A DNA stretch of 64,000 nt from Zasmidium citrigriseum (taxonomy: Eukaryota; Ascomycota; Dothideomycetes; Mycosphaerellales; Mycosphaerellaceae). The position numbers and the translations under genes are program-made. Numbering within the stretch: position 1 is the first letter of the stretch; each line of letters starts with the position of its first letter. Below, piece by piece: positions 1 to 12,100 of the stretch. The DNA is taken from assembly GCA_002786025.1 (NCBI GenBank), contig NHNW01000025.1:186001-250000 (forward strand), in the 5' to 3' direction. The notes beneath the pieces were generated by a model. That model was not told the origin of the DNA. It ran no database searches and saw only the letters and a program-made list of their open reading frames with translations.

Positions 1-933
1 CTGCAATTCGTTGCAATTGGTTCTCTTTTCAAGACGATGCCTATGTTTCGACGAGTTGCTTTGGCGACCGTTACTATGTTCTTTCAGCAATGGACTGGTG
101 AGTGTGACCCGTTCACCCTAGCAACAAGATAGCGAACTGATCGTCGAATCCAGGCATCAACGCCGTTCTCTACTACGCCCCGCAAATCTTCGCCGGCCTG
201 GGCCTGTCGTCAAACACAACCTCCCTCCTCGCCACCGGCGTGGTCGGTATCGCCATGTGGCTCGCCACCTTCCCAGCCGTAGCCTACGTCGACAAGCTCG
301 GACGAAAGCCCATCCTGGTCAGCGGCGCCATCGGCATGGCCACCTGCCACATCATCATCTCCGTCATCGTAGCCAAGAACCAGGACTCATGGGAATCACA
401 CTCCGCAGCAGGCTGGGCCGCCGTGGCCATGGTCTGGCTATTCGTCGTCTTCTTCGGCTACAGCTGGGGTCCGTGCGCGTGGATTGTGATTGCTGAGATT
501 TGGCCCATTTCGCAACGTCCTTATGGGATTGCGTTGGGAGCTTCGTCGAATTGGATGAATAATTTTATTATTGGACAGATTACGCCTGATCTGCTCTCAG
601 ACATCAGTGAGTATACATGCTTCAAGGCTCAGGAGAACGTCTGAACTGACTGTCGTCGCAGCCTACGGCACGTACATCCTCTTCGGCCTCTTGACGTTCG
701 GCGGGGCGTTCTTTATTTTCTGGTTCTTTCCAGAGACTAAGGGGCTTAGCCTCGAAGAAATGGACGTCCTGTTCGGCTCCGTTGGCTTCGCCGCAGCGGA
801 CGACGAGCGAATGCGTGAGATCAACCGCGAGGTCGGCCTGGAGGAAGTCGTGCGCAGCGGCAGTGCTGCTGAGGGAGCTGATGTGTTCGATGAGAAGACC
901 GGAGCCAAGCACCTCGAGACTGAGAGCCAGTAG
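1..933 (+). CDS. MFS sugar transporter, 3' part (5' end outside window)
   Basis: Coding from base 1 in exons 1-97, 154-606 and 662-933, which splice in frame to 273 residues ending at TAG 931-933. The residues [18 protein letters not shown], a GPCAW..AEIWP segment and [16 protein letters not shown] are hallmarks of the fungal hexose/polyol transporter branch of the MFS sugar-porter family. Roughly the C-terminal half is present, including transmembrane helices 7-12 and a charged cytoplasmic tail. The protein should act at the plasma membrane as a proton-coupled or facilitative sugar transporter. The substrate cannot be read from sequence. Introns are 56 and 55 bp with GTGAGT donors. Confidence 0.93.
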
Positions 934-1063
934 ATGAGGGGATGATCGGGTAGACTGATAGGGGGCCTCTTCCCACAGAATGCAGTAATTGATGGCCTTC
1001 TCTACGTGTATAGGGGTATCGTCAAATCCCAACGATCACGCCAGCGCCTCGAAATGCACTCAT

Positions 1064-2005
1064 TCAATCCATATCCTCTAGTGAAGACCCGCCGCCAGCC
1101 GAGCCAGCGTCTTCTGGTACCATGACTCCGACTAGGCACGTTCCTAGCATGTTCTCCCAATTAACCCACGGATGGACATCCATGAACAGCTTGGTGCCAT
1201 CCCTCCCAGCGGCTTTCATAAGTTCTGCTTCGCCACCAGGATGGAATGGTAGGTACGGCGTGATGTTGTACACCTTACCCTGCCAGCTGCTCCAAGCCGG
1301 CTTGCCTTTCCTTCCGGTCTTATTCTTCAGCTCGCTGGGAGTAACACGCTGAAAGGTGCTGACGCCACTTAAGTTGCCGCTCCGTGTCAAGGCAGCCCAG
1401 TCCATGGGAGAGTGACCTGGGGATAAGAGGACTTTTCCACGAGGGTTTGGTGTCTTGACAGCGCCGTTCGGCGAGAGGCCGCCGCCGACGCGCTGTTGAC
1501 TGTTTGCTGGTGGGCCGCGGTTGGGAAGAGGCCCGGTCGTTGGGACGCGGAGTGATGCGGTTGCGTTTGGTCTCAGGCCTGGATTAGGGCGTGCTGGTGG
1601 TAGCATTAGACCCGGTGAGCTTTGCGGTACTGGTCTCGGTGGCGGCGGCATGGCTGATGCGCGCTGGGCACTGTTTGCTGCTGGGAATGAGGGGACTGTT
1701 GGAGATGCTGGCTTCTTGGCTTCTTTCTCGTCGTCTTCATTTTCACTAAGCGTGAAAGAAGGCACGCTGTCTTCTATTTTGGTAGGTTCTGCTTTTGGTG
1801 TGCTGTCTCCATCTGCTGGATCGGGTTCCTCGAGGTTGATCTCAGGGCTTTGAGATGTGTCGTCCTGCCGCTTGGAGACTGAGTCGTTTTCCTCATTTTG
1901 CTGGCCAGTAAGCCATGTGGGCAGAATGCCTCGTAACATGTCTGGATATTGGTATATAAGAAAGGCCACGGATAGGAGTATGACGGCGAGAGTCAGAAAT
2001 CCCAT
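1064..2005 (-). CDS. Cytochrome b5-like heme-binding protein with N-terminal membrane anchor
   Basis: Single exon, 313 residues. One hydrophobic helix lies at about residues 4-20. A long low-complexity, Pro/Ser-rich linker (about 25-210) follows. The C-terminal cytochrome b5 fold runs from about 220 to 300, with the first heme-ligand motif HPGG and a second histidine in VHPWVN. This b5 subtype with a WSSWQGKVYNITPYLPFHPGG core resembles yeast Irc21 and the b5 domain of Ncb5or, as judged from memory of the family. It probably sits on the ER or another endomembrane, with the heme domain cytosolic, and transfers electrons to a lipid or sterol enzyme. The partner is unknown. It is divergent from the small mitochondrial-type gene upstream. 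Confidence 0.85.
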   Translation of the reverse strand: MGFLTLAVILLSVAFLIYQYPDMLRGILPTWLTGQQNEENDSVSKRQDDTSQSPEINLEEPDPADGDSTPKAEPTKIEDSVPSFTLSENEDDEKEAKKPASPTVPSFPAANSAQRASAMPPPPRPVPQSSPGLMLPPARPNPGLRPNATASLRVPTTGPLPNRGPPANSQQRVGGGLSPNGAVKTPNPRGKVLLSPGHSPMDWAALTRSGNLSGVSTFQRVTPSELKNKTGRKGKPAWSSWQGKVYNITPYLPFHPGGEAELMKAAGRDGTKLFMDVHPWVNWENMLGTCLVGVMVPEDAGSAGGGSSLEDMD

Positions 2006-2304
2006 GGCGCGTCTGTTCAGCGGGCTTCCAGCATCCTCAGCAGGCGCTTAGCGGTTCGTCGGCGGTTGTCAGAAGAAATTTTGTAGTCGATTCCACCTTT
2101 CATCTTCCGGCGATACTGTCACATGCTGGCGTGTCGAAAAAGCGATCGGGAGGTGTGGTCAAAAAGTGAAGCCGAATCTCCGAACTCAAATCGCACGACT
2201 TGACGTCACGAGAATCCAGATCAACAACCTCACTTCATTGGCACGACAACATCGAATCTCCAAATTCAACCATTCCACGATAGTCTGGACAAGAGACCTC
2301 CAAA
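2006..2304. promoter_or_regulatory. Shared divergent promoter region
   Basis: This 299-bp interval separates the ATG of the cytochrome b5-domain gene (- strand) from that of the small mitochondrial-type gene (+ strand), so both promoters must lie here. I see no recognisable operator. Assignment rests only on gene orientation. Confidence 0.5.
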
Positions 2305-2775
2305 ATGATCCCACGAACAATAACCAGAACCCTCCGCCGCTCAACCCCCTCAAAACAAACCCTCCAATCCCTCACACGACACCAAACCCACCAACCCCTC
2401 CACCACCGCACCTACGCCACCCCAATCACCACCCTCCGCCCCCTAACCCACAACCAACAACAACCCTTCTCCTCAGGCACCTCCAACAAATCCACCGCGG
2501 ACGAAAAAATCGAAGAAATCACCGAGCTCTACGCAACCGCGCAAGATGAATTCGAGATCGCCATGGAAGAGACCGAGAAAGTCTCTGTATATGCGGAAGA
2601 GGATCGGAAGGCTGCGAGGGAGGAGCTGAATCGCGTGAAGGAGGCTTTTGAGGCTGTGGTTAATGGGGAGGATCGGGAGTTGGCGGAGGAGGTTAAGAGG
2701 AGGGTTGGGCAGAGGATTAGGGAGTTGGAGCAGGGGGTTGGTGCGATGGAGGAGTTGGCGCAGAATCAGGATTAG
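2305..2775 (+). CDS. Small predicted mitochondrial coiled-coil protein
   Basis: Single exon, 156 residues, with the ATG in a good context (AAAATG). The first about 55 residues are rich in Arg, Ser, Thr and Gln and lack acidic residues, as in a mitochondrial presequence (RRS and HRTYATP motifs). From about residue 62 onward the chain becomes an acidic, heptad-like helix (EEITELYATAQDEFEIAMEETEKV) that probably forms a coiled coil. Codon use changes from C-rich to G-rich halfway through the gene. I do not recognise the family. A conserved ascomycete mitochondrial protein is the simplest reading. Confidence 0.7.
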   Translation: MIPRTITRTLRRSTPSKQTLQSLTRHQTHQPLHHRTYATPITTLRPLTHNQQQPFSSGTSNKSTADEKIEEITELYATAQDEFEIAMEETEKVSVYAEEDRKAAREELNRVKEAFEAVVNGEDRELAEEVKRRVGQRIRELEQGVGAMEELAQNQD

Positions 2776-3118
2776 AGGGATGGGATGGAGGATGGATACC
2801 ATGGCAGATTCCAGCGCTGCGAGTGATTCGGCGGCTGCCCGATGTACAGATGGCTTAGCGACGAAGGCTTGAGAGAAGCATTTGCAAGTGCGTGAACGAG
2901 CACTGCAAGCATGAATGTAAGATTGGCAGAGCTGGCAAGAGATGTACAGAACAGACCAGGAGAACCACTTGCTGGCTTGATCTTCGACCGCTGTACAGGG
3001 TGAGGAGCAGGGATAAAGAAGATGACATGGCCGTGATTGTCCAAAGACAACGTACCAAGACTCTCAATGCTGTCGCTAAATGGCCAAACAGATGACAGAT
3101 GCCTCGAGGTCAATAAAT
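2776..3118. other. Intergenic, convergent 3' ends
   Basis: 343 bp between the stop of the small mitochondrial-type gene and the stop of the ArAE-like exporter gene, which converge here. I see no gene or RNA feature. It should hold both 3' UTRs. Confidence 0.6.
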
Positions 3119-6100
3119 TTACCTTCGCAACCCCCTCGCCGCATCAGCAACCCTAATCTCCTCCTCCTCATCCTCCAACTTCTTCTCTTCCAGCACCAAA
3201 GAATCCATCGAAGCCTCCTCACTCGAATCATCCGCCGTACTCACCACATGAAACGAGAAATCAATCTCTCCAACAAGCGTCTTTACATGCCTGCTCAAAT
3301 AGTTAACAGACATCACCACAGTCAGGCGAACGGAGGCTTACCTCGTAATCTTCTCAATCTCATCATTAATACACATAGCGCAAATCGTAATCACCGCAAA
3401 AGCACTATACTCCGGCTCGGCCATGTGTCGCACGCTCAAAATATCGCGATCGATGCTCGTCATGGTTTTCATGTACTTCGCCTGGCGCGGGATTTCGAGA
3501 TATGGTGGGAGAGGTCGAGCGTGGGTCATGCTGTTCGAGAGTAGAGACAATAAGGATGTCACCTGGTGCGAAGTAGCGTTGACGGAAGCAAGTAAATTCC
3601 GGAAATCGTGCGCCCATTCCGTGTCTTGTCCATCGTGTGTTGAGTACGTCCCACTAGCGTACGAGACGAGAGAGGAGTATTGCAAGACGCGACGGATGGA
3701 GTCTAGGAGACCGTCGTATTCTTCTCTTGGAAAGCGACCGCCGACTCGGAGCTGCATTTTGGAGAATGCGGAGTTCTGCTGTAGCGTCGAAAGCAGCGAG
3801 ACGAGCTTGGTAAAGACTTGAATCCGGGCCTTCTCGAGATGCCAGCCACGAGTTCCTTTGACAGAAGCATCGCCATCGATCTTCTTGACGCGGGATTTGA
3901 CGGTTTCGTGGACGACACTGTAGAGGTTTGCGAGGAGGTAAAGTGAGGCTCCGAGGTCTTTACGGAGGAGTGTTGATTCGGAGATCGGGTAGGGGAAGAT
4001 GGTCCAGAAGTATGCCACGAAGAGACCGCCGCAGACTGTGGCGAGTCGGTAGGGAGCCAGGATGTAGGTTGCGTAGGCGGGTTGGCCGTTGCTCTCGCTC
4101 ACTGTGACGCCTAGGGTCTTGACTTGGAGCTCGTATCCTATGATCAGGATTGCTGTTACGAGACTTAGGATGCCGACGATGATAAGTTTCTGGAACTTGA
4201 GCACCACGTAGAATGCCAGGAAGATCCAGAGCCATAGGAATACGATGACGCCCGGTATCTTGCCATCAACGATGTACCAGATCACGTACGATCCGATCAT
4301 GGCGATGACGGTTCCCAGAATCCGCAATGCGAACGACCAGGTACTTTGTCCGGCAGTCTTCGTCATGGAAAGCGGTACCATGATGAGTCCCCAAAGCAAT
4401 CTATTCGTCAAGAAGAATTGCTGGCTGGCTTCGAGGTAGCAGATGATAGCAATGCTCATCGTGGCGAGAGCAACGCGGAACCCAAAAGCAGAGGCGTCAC
4501 TTCGGAGAGCCCTTGGGAGCAGACGAATGACCTCTCCAATCTTCTCTCCGATATTACGAGGAGGCAGATGTTCAGGATCTTTCTTCGAGCCGAATGAGTC
4601 TCCTAAATTGAGAGAATCTAGGCCTCCGTGGTCCAGATCCTGGGTATATTGGTCTTCATCCTGAAGGTCCTCTTTACAGAACATCGATCGAAGCCACTTG
4701 CGAAAGGTCTTCAATCCAGGCACGATCAGTCTCGTCTTCTTAAGAGCGCCCTCTGCTTTCCGCTTGTCGACATGCAACACCAGATCCAGCGTGGCGAGAC
4801 CAGCTCTCCAGAGGAGATATTCGACGTACAGCGCAAAGAACAGCTGTCTCTGCGATCTCTCACGGATATGTTCAAAGTCCATGTGCATATTATCCGGCTT
4901 GACGAACGTAGTCTCCATGAAGTCTTCGGGGAGATCGATGTCGTGGGCTTTGCACCAGTCGAACAGAGACTGCTTCTTGGAGTCGAAGAACTCGTCGATT
5001 TCTTTCTTGAAGTGCTCAGCGAAGCCGGGAGTGCCAGGAGCAGCGCCATCACCTTTGCTCTCTTCGTCTTGCTTCTTCTTTGGCGGCTTCTCGATTTCCA
5101 AGGTGATGAGAATGTGCTTGAAAGCACCATTGATACTCCCGGCCATGGAAGCAAAGGGCCCATGGAGAGCATGCATCAGCTCGTGCAAGTTCTCTACTTG
5201 CTTGTTGCGAGTCTTCGCTTCCTGGGTGGTGAGATCTTCTCTTGCCCATCCGCCGTTTTGAGCTCTTCGGATCAGAACATCGATGACGGTGTTGAGGCCT
5301 GAGATTGGGATCATGATCATGCGCATCCTTGACCAGACCTGCGAGATGTCTTTGCCACTCATCTTGCCAATCGCGATCTCTCGCTTGGCAAAATTGATGT
5401 CGCCGGGCAGCTTGGTGTGGAGCCCGTAGAGTTTCTCGAGCATGCCCTTGAGCTTCATCGCTTCAGGTGTCTCCAGCATCAGGGGCTGCTTTGGTGCCTT
5501 GCCATGATGGTGATGCTTGTTCTTCTGCTTCTCCGCTTCCTCGTGGCGTTTCTGAAGAATGGCTTCCGGATCAAGATGCTCTAATCCTTGTAGGTACGCC
5601 GCTTGTGTCTGGAGCATGCCGCCTAGAAGGCCCAGATAGCCCTGCAACTCCTTGAAGACGATTTTCCGACAGCTCATCGGAATGACAAACAAGCTGACTC
5701 CTGTAGCAAGAGCGAAGCCCGTCAAGAATGCCTCAAGCAATCTCTCCATGAACGAGATGGCGTAAGTCATATTCGGGAACTGAGTACCGTAGGTCAAAGA
5801 CACGATCATGAAAATCGAATAGATGATGACCGGGAACTGAAATTGCGGCAGCGCCGCCCTCAATGCATTGGTCAAGTAAGTCTGAAAGACCAACCAGACG
5901 GCCAGAACTGCGGATGCCGAAGAGTTATAAGCAGTGGGTGCTGTGCCAGGGGCCGCGGTGTGTAGACGAGCCTGAGTCGCACAGTAAAGAGCCAGTAGGT
6001 TGACAGAAGCGCCCAAACAAACGGCCAGGATGTTCAGGAAGATATTCTGAAGGAACATGCCCCTAGGCATGATGCACATCCCTAAGACGGAGGTAATGGC

Positions 6101-6388
6101 CACCAAGTATCCAAGCGTCTGGTAGACTTCCTGGACATCTCTCGCTTGGAACATGGCGATAGCAATAGTTGGTGGTAATGAGCCCTTGAACATCATCATG
6201 ACAGTCGGAACGTCCAGTCCTGTTTTCTGCCATAGTTCTTTGAATTTCGAGGGCTTTTTTGGGGTCTGTTGTGGTTGCTGAGCCGGCTGTCGTTCGTTTA
6301 TCGATTCTTTATTGCCCTTGGCATTGCCATTGGGAGTTCCATCGGATCGCTCTTGGCCGGCCTCTGTGGCCTTTGGATCGTCCGCCAT
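3119..6388 (-). CDS. ArAE/fusaric acid resistance-like multispanning membrane protein
   Basis: Two exons (6388-3342 and 3290-3119) with a 51-bp GTAAGC..CAG intron give 1072 residues. Order: a polar Gln/Lys-rich N-tail (1-50), a first membrane block (about 65-240, five to six helices), a cytosolic region with a His-rich loop (HHHHG) and helical segments (240-600), and a second membrane block (about 630-790). The C-terminal domain ends in an acidic EEKKLEDEEEEI tail. This architecture matches fungal proteins of the aromatic acid exporter/FUSC superfamily (ArAE_2_N, FUSC_2 and ArAE_2 domains, related to yeast Bre4). It probably exports or tolerates organic acids or toxic aromatics at the plasma or vacuolar membrane. 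The substrate is not predictable. The second exon is certain only from frame and splice consensus. Confidence 0.88.
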
Positions 6389-7080
6389 GATGGGCCTTCA
6401 GCTGACGGAAAAGCGTCACAACTTCATCGAAAATCCGCGTCCTGGATGGATGGCCTTTCTTCTTGCATGATGCTCCACATGTAAAGAAAGAAACATGCCC
6501 TGAAGTTGACCTCACGACGGGACGAGAAAGCTTAAAGCCCACCACGGACCAAACAACAGACCGAATGCCGCTAGTCGATGCCGGTTGATGTGGTAGCCAA
6601 TGATGATGACAGAAAGTCGTTTAGCGTGCTTAGTCAAATCTCGACGCAGATGATTGAATCTGTTCTAATGCTTGTCGAGCGATTACCATGTCAAGTTCTA
6701 ATCGGCCGCTTTGTTGTAGCATGTATTTCAGGCGCAAGTGCTACTAGAAGGTCTCCTGAACACTTTCCTGTGGCGAGGGTGCTGAACAAGTAGCACAGAC
6801 GCAAAACAATGCAGGGAGAAGGCAGAGCTCAATCGGTATTACATTGCTTGTATGTCATGATCATTTGCTTAGGTTCAGTATCTCGCTCCTTGGACGAGCA
6901 CTTGGTTCTGGATAGCATTTCCTGTGTATTTTGTTCGTCGATCAGACCTGCTATTATGTTATGAGACTACGCACATAATGCGAGGTCTTCGGCGATTTGA
7001 GCATTGGCTGACGGTGGCCAAGTCTCCGGTCGACATGGTTCAAATGTGTAACAATACTGTCCTGGTAGTCGGAATGATCT
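6389..7080. other. Intergenic, upstream of ArAE-like gene
   Basis: 692 bp containing the promoter of the ArAE-like gene and the 3' flank of the DHH protein gene, both on the - strand. Short open frames here have no coding character. No repeat or RNA gene is visible. Confidence 0.55.
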
Positions 7081-8664
7081 TCACTGCTTCTTGAAGTACC
7101 CCATAAGAGTGTTCTTCTGTCCAGGATCGATCGTCTTCGACTTCTGTTTGCTCGGGCTGTCGTTCTCTTTCTTGGGCGCTTTGACTCCAATCTGCATGCG
7201 CTGCATAAGCTCCTCAAACTCGTCGGTCGCAACGATTCCTCCCGAAGCCTGGACATGGCCCCTGGCAAAGTCGTCTCCCAGGCGTTCAAGCAGTGGAGCC
7301 TTGTCGTGCGGCTGAACTGTATCTTTCGGCTCATCGGCAGTGTCACTACCAGGATCAGGCAGACTGGCGTACGCCCTCAAGCTCTGTATGATGTCCACCG
7401 GAGGATCTCTACTCCGAGCACATCGCGGGATCCGGCAGGAGAAGTTGACCTTTCCAGGCAGATAACCTTCATTGGCGACGAGAACGATTTCCAAGGCCTT
7501 GCTCTGGAGATGACCGGCCCAGCGAGTGGCGATTACAGGATGAACTTGTGCTTCAGAGCGGATTCTGAACACTGCAATCTTTCCATCTGGAGAGAACTTC
7601 GGGGCTGCATGCGTACAGCGTTCGACTTCGGCGTTGACTTCCGCTCGTGCAGCCAGCAGTCGGGGATTCTTCAACACGCTTTCTGGCTCGCTCGTCTCAC
7701 ACAAAGCATCCCAGGCAGACTTGACATCGTAGCTTGCTGTCCTCCGAGGAGCGTTGACCAGAGAGACAACATCGTTGAGTGCTTTCTTCGTATACTTCTT
7801 CAGCGTTGCCTTCATATCAGGGAATGGTGGCTCCCATTTGAGAGTGTTTCCAAGATCTCCGTGGGTCCCGACAATGCATAACCAGTCGCATGTCGAGGAC
7901 ACATCAGGATGTAAAGGCTCGCAGAGCTCAAACGTGAGGAGAGATGAAGTTGCCACTGGTGGAGACTCGCAAGCTGTTACGTGCTCAGCACCTGAAGGGA
8001 AATCGTCCGGTTTTGCATAGTGATGGTCAATGACGAGACCAACATGCTCTCGATCGATGAGTGGAGGCGAATTGCGACTACCATGGTCGATAACGAAGAC
8101 GTAGGCGGGATCGTGACGAGCTATCAAGTCTCGCTCAGCTTGGCTATGGACTGTGTTGCCTTTTGTAAGAAGGTGAACCCCAATCAATTCCTTGGGAAGG
8201 CCCAGTAAGACTAGAGTGTGCCTTAGAATGGCGCCTGCCGAAAGACCGTCGGCGTCTTTGTCAGGTACTATCACGACCTTCTTCTGGGCTTTGGCACTGT
8301 GACAGCAATCAGTATATGAATGATGTTGATGGTACAGCTTGACTGACCATGGCTAACACGCTTCTGAAGGACTGTGGAGCGCGATGCCGCACTCTATGAA
8401 GTAAGTGCGTCGGTGTTACAACTTTGCATGAAGTGTAACTGCTGATTCACCTCTACGAGCGCTTTGGACATACCTCTCTACAATGATCTCTCTCGCCCGC
8501 TTCATCTGCTCCTTGGGAGCGGGCCATTGGATTTCGCCGTCTGCATCCTTCACGGATGGAGTCAAGTGATACTCGGGCACTTCCGGACGAGCTCGTTTCG
8601 CTGGCGAAGCTCCTTTGGTGGAGCCGGCAGGAGGCTCCTTGCGCTTGTTGGGGCTGGTGGTCAT
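7081..8664 (-). CDS. DHH-family phosphoesterase (RecJ/Cdc45-like)
   Basis: Three exons (8664-8474, 8391-8348 and 8288-7081) give 480 residues. Motif I PDKDADG (87-93), motif II DHGSRN (146-151), the signature DHH (166-168) and motif IV GTHGDLGN (219-226) are all present, so the metal-binding centre looks intact. The N-terminus has a basic, NLS-like stretch (NKRKEPP..PAKRARP). The extreme C-terminus KNTLMGYF (470-477) resembles a PCNA-binding PIP box with Lys instead of Gln at position 1. Family knowledge suggests a manganese-dependent single-strand exonuclease or nucleotide phosphoesterase. The intron before exon 3 uses an AAG acceptor, the least certain junction. An in-frame upstream ATG at 8805 would add 47 residues resembling a mitochondrial presequence. 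Confidence 0.85.
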
Positions 8665-8805
8665 GCTGCATGCGAGCCTGACGGTGGAAGATACGATGAA
8701 TCGCGGCAGTGTCTGGATTGGCGATGGATCGACGAAAAGCAAGCTTCGGAGAGCTGGAGTTGCAGTGCTTGTACGAAAGCGGCAAACGCGAGCACGCCAC
8801 AGCAT

Positions 8806-9140
8806 TTGTTTTGGCCGGCAACTTCACGCAGCAGCAGCAGCAGGTTTGGAGGCGGCATGCACAATCAATGGCACGACGTCGTTGGAGGTAAGGATGTGGA
8901 GGAGGAAGACATGGGATGGAAGACGCCGAGTAGTCTCTTCCCGGCTTCGCACGCGTTCGATCGCGGGCGATTCGACGATGGAGCTTGATCGTGACGTAGC
9001 GCTAGCCTCAGAAGCTCAGACCATCTCTTCGCTTGGTCCGCCAATCACAGCAAGCTGCGCGGACCATCGCGAGATGGTCTAAGGGCCTAAGTGACACGTC
9101 TGGTAATGATTCTGAGCCTTTACACGCGTTTTGTATATGC
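8806..9140. other. Intergenic between the DHH gene and the RIP element
   Basis: About 335 bp of ordinary-composition DNA forming the promoter of the DHH gene, with a short CAG run near 8830-8842. CpA and TpG are common here, in contrast to the block that begins at 9141. No gene is visible. Confidence 0.55.
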
Positions 9141-9169
9141 ATAATTCTAAGGCCTAGTTTTTAACCTAC
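9141..9169 (+). repeat. Left terminal inverted repeat
   Basis: Begins ATAATTCTAAGGC and continues CTAG, T-run, AACCTAC. Its reverse complement recurs at 20939-20965 with one substitution and two single-base insertions. If the element proper starts at CTAAGG, the flanking AATT on both sides could be a 4-bp target duplication, but being palindromic it cannot be told apart from repeat extension. Confidence 0.75.
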
Positions 9170-9179
9170 GCGACAACAA

Positions 9180-12100
9180 CATTATTAGACTCGATTTTGA
9201 AAAAAACGCTCTATAAGTTTGTGCTATTTACTCTAACGAACAAGCTCCCGTTGTCTGTTTCCCTATACGTCGTTATACGCGACCTCTAAAAGGTTTCGCG
9301 TCTAACGCTATTCCTTATAGATTTTATATAGTAGCAACGCGAAGGCTTTTAGACGCCGCGTATAACGACGAACGCTTACAAAAATAGTATTACTAGAGAG
9401 CCTAGACTAACGCGTACAAAGTTATAGGCAGCTTTGCTAGTATACTAGCCCGTAGTCGCCGTACTAAATAGTTAAGTCTAGTAAATTCTAGTATTTTAGG
9501 CGGCGGCGACGATACGAATTCGACGTTCGACGATACGGTTTTCGATAGAGCGGATAGTCTAGCGTTCGTTTCGTCGGATAATATATAGTCTAAAGAGGAG
9601 GGTGTCGAAGAGATAGCGAATAACGGGTTAGCGTATAGTACCTTAGATAGCGATTCGTACGGCTAGTCTAATACGTCTAAGTACGCCGAGTATATACTAG
9701 ACGCTCCTATCGGATAGGGATATAAGCTAGTAGATAGATAGGACCTTCTAGAGTTGTTTAGCGGTTCCGACTCCGTAGACTAGGTATACTATCGTAAGCG
9801 TTATAACTAGGTCTAGTATCTAATAGAGGCACTACGAGGGCTAGACATAACTATAGACGACTAGACGTAGAAGGATACTATTAGACATAAGCTATGCTCT
9901 CTACTATAGCCCGGGGATAGCGGAGGAGCCGTTAGACCTAAATAGTTTAAGGAAGAGATAATAGCTAGGGCGAGCTTTAATTCTAGGCTTAGGTCTAAGG
10001 TAGTACTAGTACCCTCGATACTATCTAACGGTATCGATAGTATATAGTAGTTCGTTCGGAGGAGGGTGTTCGACGCTATACGGGAGGAAATATCTAGTAT
10101 AGTACGAGAGGCTAAGAAAGACGTACCTATACGGAAGTCTAAGGAGGAAGAGAATACTCTTATCCGTCTAGGCTCTCGTATACTCTACCTATATATACCG
10201 CGAGAGTCTTAGACGACTATTATTCGACAGCTACTCTTTAGTAAAGATAATTTAGTATAGTTAGTACGGACGTCCGCGGGTAAGAGTATAAGTTTCTAGG
10301 TATACTCGATGTTATATAATCGAACGAGTATTATTATACTTCCTTTAAATTAGATTAGTAAAGAGTAGGAAGCGAGGATTAAAAGTATAGGTAGGCGGCC
10401 GCTATTACTCGCGTCTAATCGCCGGAAAGACTTGCTACTAGAAGACTAGAAGCGTATACGCTAGGGCTAGTATAGTTATATTCTCCTTAGCCCCGAGATA
10501 GCGTCTTAGCCCTAGTTCCGTAGATTATAGTTAGATAGTCGCTTTAGACGTAGGCTAGGGCTAGTTATATACGATAAGCTACATCTAGTATACTAGTAGG
10601 GCATAGAGTCTCCGTTTCGGCTAGAGTACGCTATGCTAAAGGTATTCTAGACTATACTCTCGCGTAGGGTAAAGTTCTATAGGTGTACTACTACTCTTAA
10701 GCCTTAGACGCTAGGGAAGTGTTATTAGGCTACTAGGTTTCGAGACGAGTACAAACTAGTAAAGGACCCGATTAATCGTCTAGAGATCGCTATACGTTAT
10801 ACTACGGCGCTAACTAGTATACTAAATAACTACTAAGCCTTATTCTATCTAGTAGAAGGGTTAGTCGACGGGGCGACGACTAAGCTACTAGAGAAGACCG
10901 TTATCTTTATTAATTCGAGGTCTAGTACGTATGCTACGGCGAACGCGTTACGAAAGTTTATTTAGACGAAATAGCTAGGGAGGTTTACTACGTCTAAAAT
11001 ATATTGTATAGTCCGGACCTATTATAGTAGGACTCGACGTCGGATATAGAGAGCCGTTATACGGGAGTTTTAGAAGCTAGACTCCGCTATTCGTATTCTA
11101 TTCGCTACGGAGGCGCTTAGTCTCGGGGTTAATCTACTAGATATTAAGCGTATTATCTAGTTCCGTCTACTAACTTATACGACACTTCGTATAATTATAT
11201 AACGGGTAGGTCGCGCCGTACGGGACACGAAGACGTATAGCGAGGGAACGTTTACCGTTATATACGAGGTATAGTAGCTCGGTAATCGACCCGAGCTAGA
11301 GTAGAATACCGGACCTACGAGGCTTACTATATAGCGTATAGAAGCGCTAGACTTAATCGCGTATAGTAATAGTAAAGGCGTCGACGAGGTAGAACTATTC
11401 GGCAAAGCTTAGACGCCTCCGTCGAAGAAGCGAAAGAAGCCGCTATCTAACGTAGAGCGTCGATAGCGTATAAATAGGGACTTATATATATAGCTAAATC
11501 TTTCCGAGTCTAGTATAGATTATAGGCGGCGGACCTTATTAGCGTTTTTCGTAGAGGCGTCTAACGAGGTACGACTACTATACTATAATCTATATATATC
11601 GGTAATCGCTTTAACCGAGACCGCTATACGAATAGCCGTAAGTTTACTATCGTCTAACGCGGAAGGGCCGCTAGTCGACCTACGTATAGTAACTAGTTTA
11701 AAGAAATAATTACTAGTATAGGAAGCGTTAGAGGCGAGGCGTTTATATACCTATACTATATTTCCGCTAGTACCTAGTTGTCTAGTACCGAATTAAGTCC
11801 TAGTATAGCTTACAAAACGGTATAGTAGCTTAGATCGCCCCGTAGGTAGTCTCGCCGTAGTCGAGAGACTACTTAAAGGTAACTATATTGTTTTAGATAG
11901 GGAATGTCTAAGAACGCTCTACTAGCGGCTAGGCGTATTCTAGATAGTAGTAGCCTCTAGGCTTCCGAAAAAGCGATCTAGTCCTAGTTAGACTCTAGCT
12001 AAGGTTAGAGACCCCCCTATATAGGCGTCGAGTATTATAGCCTCCTCGTCTAATATAGCTACTACGTCTAACGCAGCCCGTTAGATGTTAATAGCCTCCC

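Noticed and set aside
11175..11405. Short - strand open frame of 76 codons inside the RIP block
   Set aside because: It is antisense to the helicase C-terminal motifs and consists of the Ser/Tyr-rich residues produced by the reverse complement.
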